64,000 nt of DNA. Origin: Paenibacillus sp. DCT19. Lineage in GTDB: Bacteria > Bacillota > Bacilli > Paenibacillales > Paenibacillaceae. Of the stretch, positions 46,152 through 55,882 are shown one piece after another. Under the pieces are notes generated by a model. That model did not search any database. It had not been told where the DNA came from and worked only from the letters and a program-made list of their open reading frames with translations. Every line of letters starts with the position of its first letter. Position 1 is the first letter of the stretch. Where the stretch lies: assembly GCF_003268635.1 (NCBI RefSeq), contig NZ_CP029639.1:2429501-2493500 (forward strand). Reading direction: 5' to 3'. A program made the translations under genes and the position numbers.

Positions 46152-47168
46152 TTGGCAAAGGCAAGCAATCAGGGACTAAGCGGAAGACAAAAAGCAGCTA
46201 TTTTGCTCATAACACTTGGTCCAGAGGTATCGGCACAAATCTTCAAGCATCTTCGTGATGAGGAAATAGAACAATTGACGTTGGAAATTGCTAACGTTCG
46301 TAAAGTGGATGCCGCGGAAAAAGACATGATTATGGCTGAATTTCATCAGATCTGCCTGGCTCAGGAATACATTTCTCAAGGCGGTATCACATATGCGAGA
46401 GAGATTCTCGAGAAGGCATTGGGATCTTCGAAAGCTCTTGAAGTCATTAATCGCTTGACGGCAACACTGCAAGTTAGGCCATTCGACTTTGCTCGTAAAG
46501 CCGATCCGAATCAAATTTTGAACTTTATTCAAAATGAAAGTCCACAAACGATCGCTTTGGTACTATCCTATCTGCAATTCGAGCAAGCTGCAGCGATCCT
46601 TTCCTCTTTACCACAGGAGAAGCAGGCTGATGTGGCTAGAAGAGTGGCGGTCATGGATAGTACTTCTCCGGAAGTTATCGCACAGGTGGAACGGGTGCTG
46701 GAGCAAAAATTGTCTTCAACCGTTACGCAGGACTACACGAATGCTGGTGGTATCGAGTCAATCGTTCAGATTTTGAACGGTGTAGACCGTGGTACAGAGC
46801 GTACGATTTTGGATTCTCTCGAGATACAAGATCCAGAGCTTGCTGAAGAGATCAAAAAGCGGATGTTTGTCTTCGAGGATATCGTCAACGTCGACGATCG
46901 TTCGATTCAACGAATTATTCGCGATATCGACAACGCAGATCTGCAGTTGGCGCTCAAAGTTGCTAGCGAGGAAGTACGCGATGCGGTGTTCCGGAATATG
47001 TCGAAACGGATGTCCGAAACGTTCAAGGAAGAAATGGAGTTCATGGGACCTGTACGATTGCGTGATGTGGAGGAAGCACAGACTCGTATCGTAGGTACAA
47101 TCCGTAGGTTGGAAGAAGCTGGTGAGATCATTATCGCTCGTGGTGGAGGAGATGATATCATTGTCTAA
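46152..47168 (+). CDS. fliG: Flagellar motor switch protein FliG
   Basis: This 338-residue switch protein couples the stator to rotation. The N domain (GRQKAAILLITLGPEVSAQIFKHL), the middle domain with the EHPQ-like NESPQTIALVLSYL, and the C domain with the charged torque helix (DIDNADLQLALKVASEEVR) are clear. The start is probably TTG 46152 (MAKASNQGLSGRQK), which has AGAGGTGG at 5 nt. The GTG at 46143 lies inside that site. Confidence 0.95.
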   Translation: MAKASNQGLSGRQKAAILLITLGPEVSAQIFKHLRDEEIEQLTLEIANVRKVDAAEKDMIMAEFHQICLAQEYISQGGITYAREILEKALGSSKALEVINRLTATLQVRPFDFARKADPNQILNFIQNESPQTIALVLSYLQFEQAAAILSSLPQEKQADVARRVAVMDSTSPEVIAQVERVLEQKLSSTVTQDYTNAGGIESIVQILNGVDRGTERTILDSLEIQDPELAEEIKKRMFVFEDIVNVDDRSIQRIIRDIDNADLQLALKVASEEVRDAVFRNMSKRMSETFKEEMEFMGPVRLRDVEEAQTRIVGTIRRLEEAGEIIIARGGGDDIIV

Positions 47169-48015
47169 TTTGATTAAATCTTTCCAGTATGTTCCGGTAG
47201 ATGACCGCAAACGACTTGAAAATCATCATCATTATGGAGATTCGGAAGCGGAATTCGAAGAGGTACGAGATGAAAGTGCTGAAGCAGAACAGCTGCAAGC
47301 ACGTGTAGACGAGGAGTCACAACGACTCACTGCAGAGATGCTGGAGGATGCGAAGGAGTTTGCAGAAAAGCAGGTGCGGGAAGCTTCTGAGGAGGCGGAA
47401 CGTTTGCTTCAAGAAGCCCGTGAACAGATTGATACCTGGTGGCAGGAGCAGCGCATGCAGGATGAACATCTTACTGAAGCGATGCGATCACAAGGCTTTC
47501 AGCAAGGGTTTGAAGAAGGCAAAGTGCAGGCTGAACTGGATCTCCAAGTGCAGATCGAAGAGATGATGAAAGAAGCTCGTGAGGTTCTTGAAGAGGCTTA
47601 TGTTGCTAAAGATCAGATTATTCAAGAAGCAGAACCATTTCTAGTTGATCTAGCTTGTGGTATTGCTGAGAAAGTAATTGATATGCAACTTACTGTGGAG
47701 CCAGAACAAATGCTTGAATTGATTCGTCAAAACCTATCGCGCAAACGAGAACAGGGAATGATCACATTATGTGTAGCACCAGATCAGTTTTCGTTTGTGC
47801 AAGCAGCACGGGAAGAGTTATCGCTAGCGATTGACTCACAAGCTGAATTACAGATTTTGCCTGATGCAACCGTCAAAGACAAGGGATGTGTCATACGTTC
47901 TTCCTTCGGTAGCGTGGATGCTCGTATTGATACTCAACTCACTGAAATTAAAAAGGAACTGATCCGCTTAGCACTTGAGGATGAGGGGCGAAAAAATCAA
48001 CATGAAGGTTCTTAG
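47161..48015 (+). CDS. fliH: Flagellar export regulator FliH
   Basis: This 284-residue cytoplasmic stator of the export ATPase has a long acidic coiled coil (about residues 30-150, rich in Glu and Gln). A V-ATPase E-subunit-like C domain follows (FLVDLACGIAEKVIDMQL, ILPDATVKDKGCVIRSSFG). The TTG at 47161, 10 nt after GGAGGAG, is the likely start and overlaps the fliG stop by 8 bp. FliH binds FliI encoded next. Confidence 0.9.
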   Translation: MSNLIKSFQYVPVDDRKRLENHHHYGDSEAEFEEVRDESAEAEQLQARVDEESQRLTAEMLEDAKEFAEKQVREASEEAERLLQEAREQIDTWWQEQRMQDEHLTEAMRSQGFQQGFEEGKVQAELDLQVQIEEMMKEAREVLEEAYVAKDQIIQEAEPFLVDLACGIAEKVIDMQLTVEPEQMLELIRQNLSRKREQGMITLCVAPDQFSFVQAAREELSLAIDSQAELQILPDATVKDKGCVIRSSFGSVDARIDTQLTEIKKELIRLALEDEGRKNQHEGS

Positions 48016-49321
48016 TTCACAGCGGTATATGGAACACTTAAAAGGTTTTGACCCTGTCCGGGTTAACGGAAAAGTGACTCAGGTTATTGGATTAATGGTT
48101 GAATCTGAGGGGCCAGATGCAAGCATCGGTGACGTATGTTACATCTACCCTGGAAAATCAGCTAAACCACTTCAGGCAGAGGTTGTTGGGTTCAGAGATA
48201 ACAAAGTATTGTTAATGCCATTAGGTGAATTGCAGTCGATCGGGCCGGGTTGTGATGTTGTAGGAACTGGCAAACCGCTCGGTGTACAGGTAGGTTCGGA
48301 GCTGCTTGGCAAAGTACTTGACGGATTGGGACAGCCGCTGGATGGTTCGCTTCTACCTTCAAGAATGCCTACGTATTCAACCTCCAATACACCCGTCAAT
48401 CCGATGGATCGACCGCGCGTACTGGAGACGATGGGGGTTGGCGTTCGTGCCATTGATGGACTGCTAACCGTCGGTAAAGGTCAACGGGTCGGGATTTTTG
48501 CGGGATCTGGTGTCGGTAAGAGTACATTAATGGGCATGATCGCTCGAAACACAGCCGCTGACGTGAATGTAATCGCACTTGTTGGTGAACGGGGACGTGA
48601 GGTTCGCGACTTTATTGAACGGGATCTAGGACCAGAGGGATTGGAACGATCTGTTGTGATTGTAGCGACTTCCGATCAACCTGCACTGATTCGGATCAAG
48701 GGAGCGGTCATTGCAACGACGATTGCAGAGTATTTCAGGGATAGAGGCATGAACGTCATGCTGATGATGGACTCCGTCACACGTTACGCAATGGCACAAA
48801 GGGAAGTAGGACTCGCTGTTGGAGAGCCGCCTGCGATGAGAGGATATACGCCTTCTGTTTTTGCTAGCCTTCCCAAATTGCTAGAGCGAGCAGGAACTGG
48901 TCCAACGGGCTCAATTACCGCCTTCTACACGGTTCTCGTTGATGGTGATGATATGAATGAACCGATTGCGGATGCAGTGAGGGGTATACTCGATGGTCAT
49001 ATTGTATTAAATCGTGCTATTGCAAACAAAGGCCACTTTCCAGCCATCGATGTACTTGCGAGTATTAGCCGTGTCATGAAGGACATTGCACCTCAAGAGC
49101 AGATCGAAGCAACGAATAATATGAAGCGATTAATGGCTGTCTATAAAGAATCCGAGGACTTGATTAACATTGGAGCCTATCAGAGAGGTTCCAATGCCGC
49201 GATCGACGAATCAATGGATCAGATTGATAACATTTGGAATTTTACCAAACAAAAAGTAGATGAAAAAGTGACACTGAGTGAAGTACAGGAACGTTTGATT
49301 CTTGAGTTTGCAAGGAGATGA
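48002..49321 (+). CDS. fliI: Flagellum-specific ATPase FliI
   Basis: This 439-residue F1-beta-like ATPase energises flagellar export. Walker A is GIFAGSGVGKSTLMG, Walker B is NVMLMMDSVTRYA, and LVGERGREVRDFIERDL is typical. The start is ATG 48002, inside the end of fliH (14-bp overlap). fliJ follows after 11 bp. Confidence 0.96.
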   Translation: MKVLSSQRYMEHLKGFDPVRVNGKVTQVIGLMVESEGPDASIGDVCYIYPGKSAKPLQAEVVGFRDNKVLLMPLGELQSIGPGCDVVGTGKPLGVQVGSELLGKVLDGLGQPLDGSLLPSRMPTYSTSNTPVNPMDRPRVLETMGVGVRAIDGLLTVGKGQRVGIFAGSGVGKSTLMGMIARNTAADVNVIALVGERGREVRDFIERDLGPEGLERSVVIVATSDQPALIRIKGAVIATTIAEYFRDRGMNVMLMMDSVTRYAMAQREVGLAVGEPPAMRGYTPSVFASLPKLLERAGTGPTGSITAFYTVLVDGDDMNEPIADAVRGILDGHIVLNRAIANKGHFPAIDVLASISRVMKDIAPQEQIEATNNMKRLMAVYKESEDLINIGAYQRGSNAAIDESMDQIDNIWNFTKQKVDEKVTLSEVQERLILEFARR

Positions 49322-49332
49322 ATGAGTAAGCG

Positions 49333-49785
49333 ATGAAATTTCTATATCATTTCCAGAAGGTTGTTGACCTGAAGAGCAATGAGAAAACACAAGCGGAGTG
49401 GATGTTATCCACAGCCATCGGTAAACTTCAGACGGAAGAAGAGCATCTTTTACAACTTTTGAATGATAAAAATGATTTGATCCAAGTGATTCAATCGACA
49501 ACGGAAAGCACAGCCTCCGTATCTACTCTACAAGAAATGCAACGATATGTTCATCACCTGGATGAATGCATCAGTAGAAAGAATACGGATGTAAAGCATG
49601 CTCAGGTCAATGTAGAACGAAATAAAACGTTCCTAAATGGCAAAATGGTGGACGAAAAAGTATGGCTTGAAGCGAGAGACAAGGCCAAGATCAAATTTCA
49701 GCAGGAGATGCTCCTCCGTGAACAGAACGATCTGGACGAGATGGCTACTGTACGCTTCGCTGCAAAAGCCGGACGGGCAATGTAA
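49333..49785 (+). CDS. fliJ: Flagellar export protein FliJ
   Basis: This 150-residue, almost entirely alpha-helical coiled-coil protein begins MKFLYHFQKVVDLKSNEKTQ, the FliJ-type start. It acts as the central stalk of the FliI ring and as an export chaperone. It lacks other recognisable motifs; position between fliI and ylxF supports the name. Confidence 0.88.
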   Translation: MKFLYHFQKVVDLKSNEKTQAEWMLSTAIGKLQTEEEHLLQLLNDKNDLIQVIQSTTESTASVSTLQEMQRYVHHLDECISRKNTDVKHAQVNVERNKTFLNGKMVDEKVWLEARDKAKIKFQQEMLLREQNDLDEMATVRFAAKAGRAM

Positions 49786-49830
49786 TAGAAGTCTGGAAGC
49801 GAGGTTGCCCTCGTGAGGGAGGAATAAACG

Positions 49831-50769
49831 ATGGCTGTAAAAGACACAGAGGACATGGAAAAAGAATCAAGCGGTGGCTGGGAAAAGTTTCTAATGATCT
49901 CTATTCCAATTGTATTCACTGTTGTACTGCTTGGGGTACTACTTACCCTATTTAATGTAGACATTCGCAATAACTTACTAGATTTAGCTAATAAAATTCC
50001 AATCGTCAAGGACTGGGTTCCTGAGCCTGTGTTAGATCCGGAGAAAGAGAAACTAGAGAAGAGCGAAAAGCAAGTTGAAAGTGCTGAAGCGACGATCGAG
50101 AAGCTCAAATCTCAAGTTGCTGCGAAGGAAACGGAGCTTCAAGCAGCTAAGGATGCTACGACTACAGAAACACAGAAAGCTAGCGATTTGCAAAAAAAAT
50201 TAGATGAAGCTGAGCAGGCTGCTGAAACAGCTGCACAGGCTACTCCAGAGACACCTTCTGATTACCAAAAACAGATCAAAGATTTGGCTAAAATGTATGC
50301 AGACATGAGTCCAAGTAAAGCAGCACCGATTTTGCAAAACATGACGAATGAAGAAATGGTTCTTCTGCTGAGTGCGATGCAATCTACATCTCGGACTAGA
50401 GTACTTGAGAAGATGGATCCCAAGACAGCTGCAGATGTCACCATGTTGATGAAGGATGCCAAACCATCTGGAGACTTGGCCATCGATGCACTGCAATCTA
50501 GATTGAATAAGGAAGCGACAACAACGGCAGCGGCTACGACAACATCGAAGAATTTAGACAAAAACCAACTTAGTCAAACCTTTGCTAGCATGTCAGCTTC
50601 AAGTGGTGCAAAACTACTGCTCGAAACATATAAGCTCAGTCCAGACAAAACGTTGACCATTTTGAACTCAGTGGATGATGCCACTCGTTCGCAGTTGCTT
50701 GAGAATATGTCTACCGAGAATTCAGTGGAAACGGCCAAAATTTTAAACAGACTGATGGGAAATAAGTAG
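49831..50769 (+). CDS. ylxF: YlxF/MotE-like flagellar operon membrane protein
   Basis: This 312-residue protein has one N-terminal membrane helix (FLMISIPIVFTVVLLGVLLTLF), a coiled coil (residues about 70-150) and a C-terminal MgtE-N/FliG-like helical repeat region (MSPSKAAPILQNMTNEEMVL, MDPKTAADVTMLMKD). This layout matches YlxF in B. subtilis and MotE, proposed to stabilise the motor. AGGGAGGA precedes the ATG. Confidence 0.85.
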   Translation: MAVKDTEDMEKESSGGWEKFLMISIPIVFTVVLLGVLLTLFNVDIRNNLLDLANKIPIVKDWVPEPVLDPEKEKLEKSEKQVESAEATIEKLKSQVAAKETELQAAKDATTTETQKASDLQKKLDEAEQAAETAAQATPETPSDYQKQIKDLAKMYADMSPSKAAPILQNMTNEEMVLLLSAMQSTSRTRVLEKMDPKTAADVTMLMKDAKPSGDLAIDALQSRLNKEATTTAAATTTSKNLDKNQLSQTFASMSASSGAKLLLETYKLSPDKTLTILNSVDDATRSQLLENMSTENSVETAKILNRLMGNK

Positions 50770-50824
50770 TCGGAGCATCATCTTTTTAACATGTTTCCGA
50801 ACATTTGAAAGGAGGTGAGAACAT

Positions 50825-52219
50825 ATGTCGATCGTATATCAGATGACTACAGCATCCTCAGCGAAAGCGACTGCAACAAATTCAACGACAGGAACCCAAG
50901 CAAAGGGAGCTACTACGGCACCAGGGGGAGAATTTATGCAAACCCTCGCAGCATCCTTGAATGGTGGAACTACAGAAGGAAGCAATGCGGCAGCATCAGG
51001 GATGTTAAGTGTTAATCCACTCGTAGTTGCATTAGCATCTAGTGAGGAAGATGAGCAAAGCTCGTTAACGGACATACTGAATTCTTTATTCAGCGACTTG
51101 GAACCTTTAGATGAAGCTATTGAGCAAGACCCGTCACTTCTTGCCGAACTACAGATTCTCATTCAGCAGATGTACGCTCAGATCACCGATGGTACAGAGC
51201 AAGAGAGTGGGACAACAGATACAGATGTCGCTCCAGAGGCATTGAAAGCTGTACCAGCTATTAACCTGACGGAACATCCGACAGTAGCTCGTTTTGTGTT
51301 GCAGGATGCTCTTACACAAATGGCGACAAACCTAGTTAACCCTGATGGTACTCTTAATAAAAACACAAGTGAGTTTAAGAATCTCCTGCAGAATCTACAG
51401 AATCATTTACAGAACTCAGGTGTGGATTTAAGCAGTAGTAAGGGCTGGGCAGATCTTAAATCTATTGTGGATACGTTAGTAGCCATAAAGGATCAGAATG
51501 TACAAGTCACTCAAGCGAGTACAGGCCAAGCACTGAATAAGCAAGATGCAGTGATCTCTCAGCTCCTTATTGCGTCAGCAGCAGGTAAGGGTACTCAGGC
51601 TACGATGGAGACAGGAACGAATTCTTCTGTAACGGCAAGCACAGATGTAGAGTTGGATCATTCCACTGTAATTACAGCTGGTGAGTTATCTATGCGTACT
51701 TCGGGTACTTCTGCAGCTAAACCTGCGGAGCCTGTTATGCAAGCTTCACAGTTTGCTAAGGAAATGACGCAGTTCGTTGTGAACAAGTTGGATATCGTTC
51801 AGAAGAATGGATTCTCTGAAGCGACGATTTCACTTCGTCCGGAGCATTTAGGTAAGTTGGATGTTCAGATCACGTTACAGAACGGACAATTGGTTGCTCG
51901 TTTTATGACAGAACATACCATGGCGAGAGATATGCTTGAACAACAGATGATGCAACTACGTAGTTCACTTCAAGCCCAAGGGATTCAAGTAGAACGACTT
52001 GAAGTTACACAGAACAGCTCACTGGGATCTCAAATGTATCAGGATGGTGGACGTCAGCCAGGAAGTAACTCCCAGCAGCAACGTCGTTCGCGTGAACGTG
52101 AAGAGCAATCTGATGATGCTATAACAACAGCAGGGATCCAGGAAGAATTGCGTAACTGGCGCAGCGAGCAAGTAGAGGGTCAAGAGCTTAAACGGGATTC
52201 ATTTACAGCAGAAGCTTAA
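50825..52219 (+). CDS. fliK: Flagellar hook-length control protein FliK
   Basis: This 464-residue ruler protein has a Thr/Ser/Gly/Ala-rich N-terminal half of low complexity. The C-terminal Flg_hook domain shows ATISLRPEHLGKLDVQITLQ and MLEQQMMQLRSSLQAQGI. It switches export from hook to filament substrates through FlhB. AGGAGGTGAG precedes the ATG. The tail is charged and Gln-rich. Confidence 0.92.
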   Translation: MSIVYQMTTASSAKATATNSTTGTQAKGATTAPGGEFMQTLAASLNGGTTEGSNAAASGMLSVNPLVVALASSEEDEQSSLTDILNSLFSDLEPLDEAIEQDPSLLAELQILIQQMYAQITDGTEQESGTTDTDVAPEALKAVPAINLTEHPTVARFVLQDALTQMATNLVNPDGTLNKNTSEFKNLLQNLQNHLQNSGVDLSSSKGWADLKSIVDTLVAIKDQNVQVTQASTGQALNKQDAVISQLLIASAAGKGTQATMETGTNSSVTASTDVELDHSTVITAGELSMRTSGTSAAKPAEPVMQASQFAKEMTQFVVNKLDIVQKNGFSEATISLRPEHLGKLDVQITLQNGQLVARFMTEHTMARDMLEQQMMQLRSSLQAQGIQVERLEVTQNSSLGSQMYQDGGRQPGSNSQQQRRSREREEQSDDAITTAGIQEELRNWRSEQVEGQELKRDSFTAEA

Positions 52220-52237
52220 TAGAAATGAGGTGAATAT

Positions 52238-52813
52238 ATGGCTAATGAAATCGTTTCAACCAACAATACCTGGCCAAACTACTCGGCAGCGAACAAAGCA
52301 ACGACAAGTGCTGCTACAAAGGAGTTAGGGAAGGATCAGTTTCTCAAAATTTTGATTACTCAGCTTCAGAACCAAGATCCGATGCAGCCGATGGAGGATA
52401 AAGAGTTTATCGCTCAGATGGCGCAGTTCAGTTCGGTCGAACAATTGGTTAACATTTCATCACAACTGAAGACTTTGAACCAATCCCTGGGTGCTGTGTC
52501 TGGCATGATTGGTCGAGAGATCAGTTGGCTTTCTTCTAATAAAGCAGATAACGGAACGCTTCGTCAGGGCATTGTAGATTCAATCGTTGTTCGTGATGGT
52601 GTACAGTACGCTAAAGTGGGCAATGACGAAATCAAATTGGATGAGATTATTCAGGTAACCAATCCGAAGGAACCGGAATCAAGTGATCTGAATCAGCCGC
52701 AGCAAAGTGAACCTCAGGTTCAAAACACTACGGATAACGTAACAGACACAAACGAAAGCCCAGTTAATCCAGAAGCAACCGAGCGGGCGGATGACAGTGA
52801 GAACTTGTTATGA
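52238..52813 (+). CDS. flgD: Flagellar hook assembly scaffold FlgD
   Basis: This 191-residue hook cap protein has the FlgD N-terminal core GKDQFLKILITQLQNQDPMQ, EFIAQMAQFSSVEQL. A short beta region follows, then a polar Gln/Asn/Glu-rich tail in place of the longer Ig domain of some bacteria. ATGAGGTGA precedes the ATG. Its stop overlaps the next start (ATGA). Confidence 0.93.
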   Translation: MANEIVSTNNTWPNYSAANKATTSAATKELGKDQFLKILITQLQNQDPMQPMEDKEFIAQMAQFSSVEQLVNISSQLKTLNQSLGAVSGMIGREISWLSSNKADNGTLRQGIVDSIVVRDGVQYAKVGNDEIKLDEIIQVTNPKEPESSDLNQPQQSEPQVQNTTDNVTDTNESPVNPEATERADDSENLL

Positions 52814-53193
52814 GTGATCGCATAACGGTTGGACAGTTATACACAGGGATAAATACACCAAATTTGCTGAGTCGATCCAAGCAAGCGGAATTATCCACAA
52901 CTCCGGAGCGCCCCTTTGCTCAGGTTTTGGAAGATAATCTTCTAAAGTTAAGCAATCACGCTGCCAAGAGATTGGAACAACGTGGCATTGAACTGAAAAG
53001 TGAGCAAATGCAGCAAATTGGTACAGCGCTAGACAAAGCTGCTGCCAAAGGAGCGAAAGAGTCTCTGATTTTAATGCAGGATCTTGCCTTTATCGTGAAC
53101 GTCAAAAATCGCACCGTCGTAACTGCCATGGATAGTGAAAGTATGAAGAACAACGTATTCACTCAAATTGATAGTGCTGTCATTATTTCTTAA
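52810..53193 (+). CDS. Flagellar operon protein (TIGR02530 type)
   Basis: This 127-residue protein corresponds to the small conserved flagellar operon protein between flgD and the hook gene in Firmicutes. Conserved features are FAQVLEDNLLKLSNHAAKRL and LAFIVNVKNRTVVTAMD. The role is unknown; translational coupling to flgD and its position imply hook assembly. No membrane segment is present. Confidence 0.85.
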   Translation: MSDRITVGQLYTGINTPNLLSRSKQAELSTTPERPFAQVLEDNLLKLSNHAAKRLEQRGIELKSEQMQQIGTALDKAAAKGAKESLILMQDLAFIVNVKNRTVVTAMDSESMKNNVFTQIDSAVIIS

Positions 53194-53275
53194 CCGGCTG
53201 GCCCTTCTCGGGAGCCGGAATGCCGCTGACCGATTGATGCGGTAAACCAAATTATGGCTGGGAGGCTTTTCTAAA

Positions 53276-54091
53276 ATGTTGAAATCAATGTACTCAGGCG
53301 TTTCCGGGATGCGGGGTTTTCAAACAAAGCTAGATGTTATCGGTAATAATATTGCGAACGTGAATACGGTTGGTTTTAAAGGTAGCCGCGTCATGTTCAA
53401 AGATATTATGAGCCAAACAACAGCTGGGGTAACTGCTCCAGGAGATGCAACTGGTGGTGTGAACGCGAAACAAATCGGACTCGGGGTATCGATTGGTTCA
53501 ATTGATACGTTGCACTTGGCAGGTAGCCCGATGACAACGAACAATCCTACAGATTTGCGGATTAACGGGGATGGATTCTTCTTGGTACGCCTCAGTGAGG
53601 ATCAAGAGGTTCCTTATTTGACTCGTGCTGGTGATTTCCACATTGATGCTGCACGTAACCTGTTGACATCTGATGGATTGTTTGTACTGGATAATGGTGG
53701 TGCTAACATTACCCTTGGAGATGATGTCGTGTCCTTCACGATTGGTCAAGATGGCACGATCAATCAGACGATGGCTGATGGCACGATTGAGGCTGGTGCA
53801 CAGCTTGGTATCGGTAAGGTAGTCAATCCAGAAGGCTTGGAGAAAATCGGAGGCAACTTGTACCGTATGACGGCCAATGCGAATCCTGATGGTGCACTTG
53901 AGCCCCTGACAGCTAACAGTGCCGAAGATGGAACAGGTGCGATTATCGCTGGTCAGCTTGAAATGTCTAACGTGGACTTGACTGGTGAATTTACAGAGAT
54001 GATTGTAGCTCAACGTGGATTCCAAGCTAACTCAAGAATCATTACCACATCGGATGAAGTGCTTCAAGAAGTTGTTAACCTGAAACGTTAA
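53276..54091 (+). CDS. flgE: Flagellar hook protein FlgE (FlgG-like, short)
   Basis: This 271-residue rod/hook-family protein has the N-terminal motif MYSGVSGMRGFQTKLDVIGNNIANVNTVGFK. The C-terminal FlgG/FlgE motif is LTGEFTEMIVAQRGFQANSRIITTSDEVLQE. At this locus and length B. subtilis encodes its hook protein (formerly called FlgG), so FlgE is the best functional guess. Sequence alone cannot fully exclude a distal-rod FlgG role. TGGGAGG lies upstream. Confidence 0.88.
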   Translation: MLKSMYSGVSGMRGFQTKLDVIGNNIANVNTVGFKGSRVMFKDIMSQTTAGVTAPGDATGGVNAKQIGLGVSIGSIDTLHLAGSPMTTNNPTDLRINGDGFFLVRLSEDQEVPYLTRAGDFHIDAARNLLTSDGLFVLDNGGANITLGDDVVSFTIGQDGTINQTMADGTIEAGAQLGIGKVVNPEGLEKIGGNLYRMTANANPDGALEPLTANSAEDGTGAIIAGQLEMSNVDLTGEFTEMIVAQRGFQANSRIITTSDEVLQEVVNLKR

Positions 54092-54119
54092 TAACGGTTT
54101 AGTAGTTTTTTAATTGTGT

Positions 54120-54139
54120 GTGGGAGTATGTTCCCCCAC
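54120..54139. other. Small hairpin between flgE and swrD
   Basis: GTGGG (54120-54124) can pair with CCCAC (54135-54139). No T-run follows; it may be an mRNA processing or stability element inside the operon. Confidence 0.35.
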
Positions 54140-54159
54140 GCTGAATAAGGGGGCTTAGC

Positions 54160-54381
54160 ATGATTTCGGTGACGCGGTTAAATGGTTCTCCCATGTGGTT
54201 GAATGCGCTGATGGTGGAAATTGTTGAAGAGACGCCAGATACGTATATAACTCTTGTCACAGGAAAGAGACTCATTGTGCTGGAAAAGGCGGATGAAGTC
54301 ATTTCCAAAATTAAAGAATACAACCGTGAAATTGGGGTTCAGGCGGCCACCATCAAAGTGCAACAAACGGAGGAATCCTGA
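54160..54381 (+). CDS. swrD: FlbD/SwrD family flagellar protein
   Basis: This 73-residue protein with MISVTRLNGSPMWLNALMVE and TLVTGKRLIVLEKADEVI matches the FlbD family (SwrD/YlzI in B. subtilis, known to increase flagellar motor power for swarming). It ends one base into the fliL start codon, so it is translationally coupled to fliL. AAGGGGGC precedes the ATG. Confidence 0.9.
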   Translation: MISVTRLNGSPMWLNALMVEIVEETPDTYITLVTGKRLIVLEKADEVISKIKEYNREIGVQAATIKVQQTEES

Positions 54382-54842
54382 TGAAAAAGATGATGCCCTG
54401 GATTGCAATGAGCCTGCTTGCTATAACACTCATTGCGGTGGTTGTGTTTGTATTTATGCAAACTCAGAACGGGAACAATGCTGATGCACATAAGTCTGCT
54501 GCTGTAGTAGAGAAGAAGAAGACTGCAGATGAGATTGTCGAAGTAACATCAGAAATTACAGACATAAAAACGAATCTAGCAGATACCAATCACATTTTAC
54601 AAGCGAAGTTATCCTTTGAGCTAGCAGATGCTAAATCAAAAGAAGATTTTGAGAAAATCAAAGAAATTACGGTGAAACCGATTATTATTCAGACTCTAGC
54701 AGATACACAACCAGAAGAATTAAAAACAGCAAAAGGCCGTTCTGAGTTCAACACAAAGCTTACAGAATTAATTAATAATGCCTTACCAGAACCAAAGCTC
54801 AGCAGTACTAGCTTTACTGATTTCTTATTGGTATCTATGTAA
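54381..54842 (+). CDS. fliL: Flagellar basal body protein FliL
   Basis: This 153-residue protein has an N-terminal membrane helix (WIAMSLLAITLIAVVVFVFM) and an extracytoplasmic FliL domain (NHILQAKLSFELADAKSKED, and the C-terminal TSFTDFLLVSM). FliL supports stators and swarming. It overlaps swrD by one base and precedes fliM by 41 bp. Confidence 0.92.
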   Translation: MKKMMPWIAMSLLAITLIAVVVFVFMQTQNGNNADAHKSAAVVEKKKTADEIVEVTSEITDIKTNLADTNHILQAKLSFELADAKSKEDFEKIKEITVKPIIIQTLADTQPEELKTAKGRSEFNTKLTELINNALPEPKLSSTSFTDFLLVSM

Positions 54843-54883
54843 TATGAACAGAACACGCTGTAAACCTGTAAGGGGGTGAGAAC

Positions 54884-55882
54884 ATGGTGGATGTATTATC
54901 ACAAAATGAGATTGATGCCCTATTAGCAGCACTTTCCTCAGGTGAGATGGATGCTGAGGAATTGAAAAAGGAAGAAACTCAGAAGAAAATTAGATCTTAC
55001 GATTTTAAGCGGGCAGTGCGCTTTTCAAAGGATCATATTCGAAGTTTGACCCGGATTCACGAAAACTTTGCACGCTTTCTCACCACTTATTTTTCAGCCC
55101 AACTGCGGACGTTCGTTCAGATCAATGTCGTTCAGGTTGAACAATTGCCTTATGATGAATTTATCCGTTCGATACCAAAAATGACCATATTAAACATTTT
55201 TGAAGCCGAGCCTTTGCAGGGTCGAATGGTCATGGAGGTACATCCTAACGTTGGTTATGCAATGCTGGATCGGTTGCTTGGTGGAACGGGCAGTGCACCA
55301 GCCAAAATAGCCTCAATGACTGAAATTGAGACAACCATTATGGAGCGGATTTTTAGCCGGGCGTTTGAAAGCTTGCAGGAAGCATGGAAAACGGTGCTGG
55401 ATATCTCACCCAAATTGGAAGCGTTGGAGACTAATCCACAATTCATGCAAATTGTATCACCCAATGAAACGATTGCGCTGATCTCACTGAGCACTAAAAT
55501 CGGTGACACAACAGGCATGATCAATTTGTGTATCCCGCATGTCGTTCTTGAACCCATTATGTCACGTCTGTCTACGCACCAATGGTTTGTTTCTGAGAAA
55601 AAGACCAGAGCCCCAGAGGAATATGAAGCTCTTAGGGAACGTGTCAATAAGGCTAAATTGCCAGTGGTTGCCGAACTCGGAGAGTCCAAAATTTCCATTT
55701 CAGAGTTTTTGGGTCTGTCGGTTGGTGACGTGATTACGTTAAACAAACCGGTTGAGGAAGGCTTATCCATTAAAGTTGGCGACAGGCTGAAGTATATGGG
55801 TAGTCCGGGAACGATTAAAGATCGTGTGGCTATACAAATAGACGAGATTGTCACCGAAGGAGTTGAAGAATTTGACGAGTAA
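54884..55882 (+). CDS. fliM: Flagellar motor switch protein FliM
   Basis: This 332-residue C-ring protein begins with the CheY-binding peptide (VDVLSQNEIDALLAALSSGE). The CheC-like middle domain includes VHPNVGYAMLDRLLGGTG, and a C-terminal SpoA domain follows (VGDVITLNKPVEEGLSIKVGD). AAGGGGGTGAG precedes the ATG. The last 11 bp overlap the start of fliY. Confidence 0.96.
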   Translation: MVDVLSQNEIDALLAALSSGEMDAEELKKEETQKKIRSYDFKRAVRFSKDHIRSLTRIHENFARFLTTYFSAQLRTFVQINVVQVEQLPYDEFIRSIPKMTILNIFEAEPLQGRMVMEVHPNVGYAMLDRLLGGTGSAPAKIASMTEIETTIMERIFSRAFESLQEAWKTVLDISPKLEALETNPQFMQIVSPNETIALISLSTKIGDTTGMINLCIPHVVLEPIMSRLSTHQWFVSEKKTRAPEEYEALRERVNKAKLPVVAELGESKISISEFLGLSVGDVITLNKPVEEGLSIKVGDRLKYMGSPGTIKDRVAIQIDEIVTEGVEEFDE